From contig CAZKTS010000395.1 of the NCBI GenBank assembly GCA_964555735.1, forward strand, positions 1-6,269: a DNA stretch of 6,269 bases. Direction: 5' to 3'. The translations under genes and the position numbers were made by a program. The DNA is from CAZKTS01 sp964555735 (lineage in GTDB: Bacteria; Actinomycetota; Acidimicrobiia; IMCC26256; PALSA-555). A model generated the notes under the pieces. The model did no database searches. It was not told where the DNA came from and saw only the letters and a list, made by a program, of their open reading frames with translations. Shown piece after piece: positions 6,268-6,269 of this stretch (within the stretch, counting starts at the first letter, position 1; each line of letters begins with the position of its first letter).

Positions 6268-6269
6268 GA

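Overview
The window is a dense, high-GC stretch of bacterial chromosome, most consistent with an actinobacterium (Actinomycetota). The evidence is the strong G/C bias at third codon positions, a luciferase-like F420-type oxidoreductase, frequent GTG starts, a probable leaderless promoter and a Tat-exported solute-binding protein. No finer taxonomic placement can be supported from the sequence. Seven protein genes account for almost every base. There are no tRNA or rRNA genes, mobile elements or CRISPR repeats, and no non-coding gap exceeds about 30 bases (about 57 if the shorter glycosyltransferase start is used).

Left part (1-2435): the window opens inside the 3' end of a plus-strand LLM-class (luciferase-like, probably F420-dependent) oxidoreductase. 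This gene converges on and overlaps by 44 bases a minus-strand membrane glycosyltransferase of family 2. The glycosyltransferase keeps the fold-level landmarks of processive polysaccharide synthases but has replaced several of their catalytic motifs. Divergent from it is a small HIT-family hydrolase gene on the plus strand. The HIT gene appears to start at its own transcription start, with a TAGATT -10 box held inside a perfect 6-6-6 inverted repeat.

Right part (2442-6269): a minus-strand operon in the order potA-potD-potB-potC encodes a complete polyamine (spermidine/putrescine-type) ABC importer, apart from the potA N-terminus, which lies beyond the right edge. The genes are separated by 4-27 bases and are likely co-transcribed from a promoter outside the window. 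PotD would capture the polyamine outside the membrane, PotB and PotC would form the channel, and PotA would hydrolyse ATP. The operon runs convergently into the HIT gene with a 6-base gap.

The most notable points are an Asp-to-Ala change in the PotA Walker B motif, the degenerate active site of the glycosyltransferase, the dyad over the HIT promoter, and the altered EAA loop of PotB. I see no evidence of a wholly new multi-gene system. The oddities are alterations within recognisable families.
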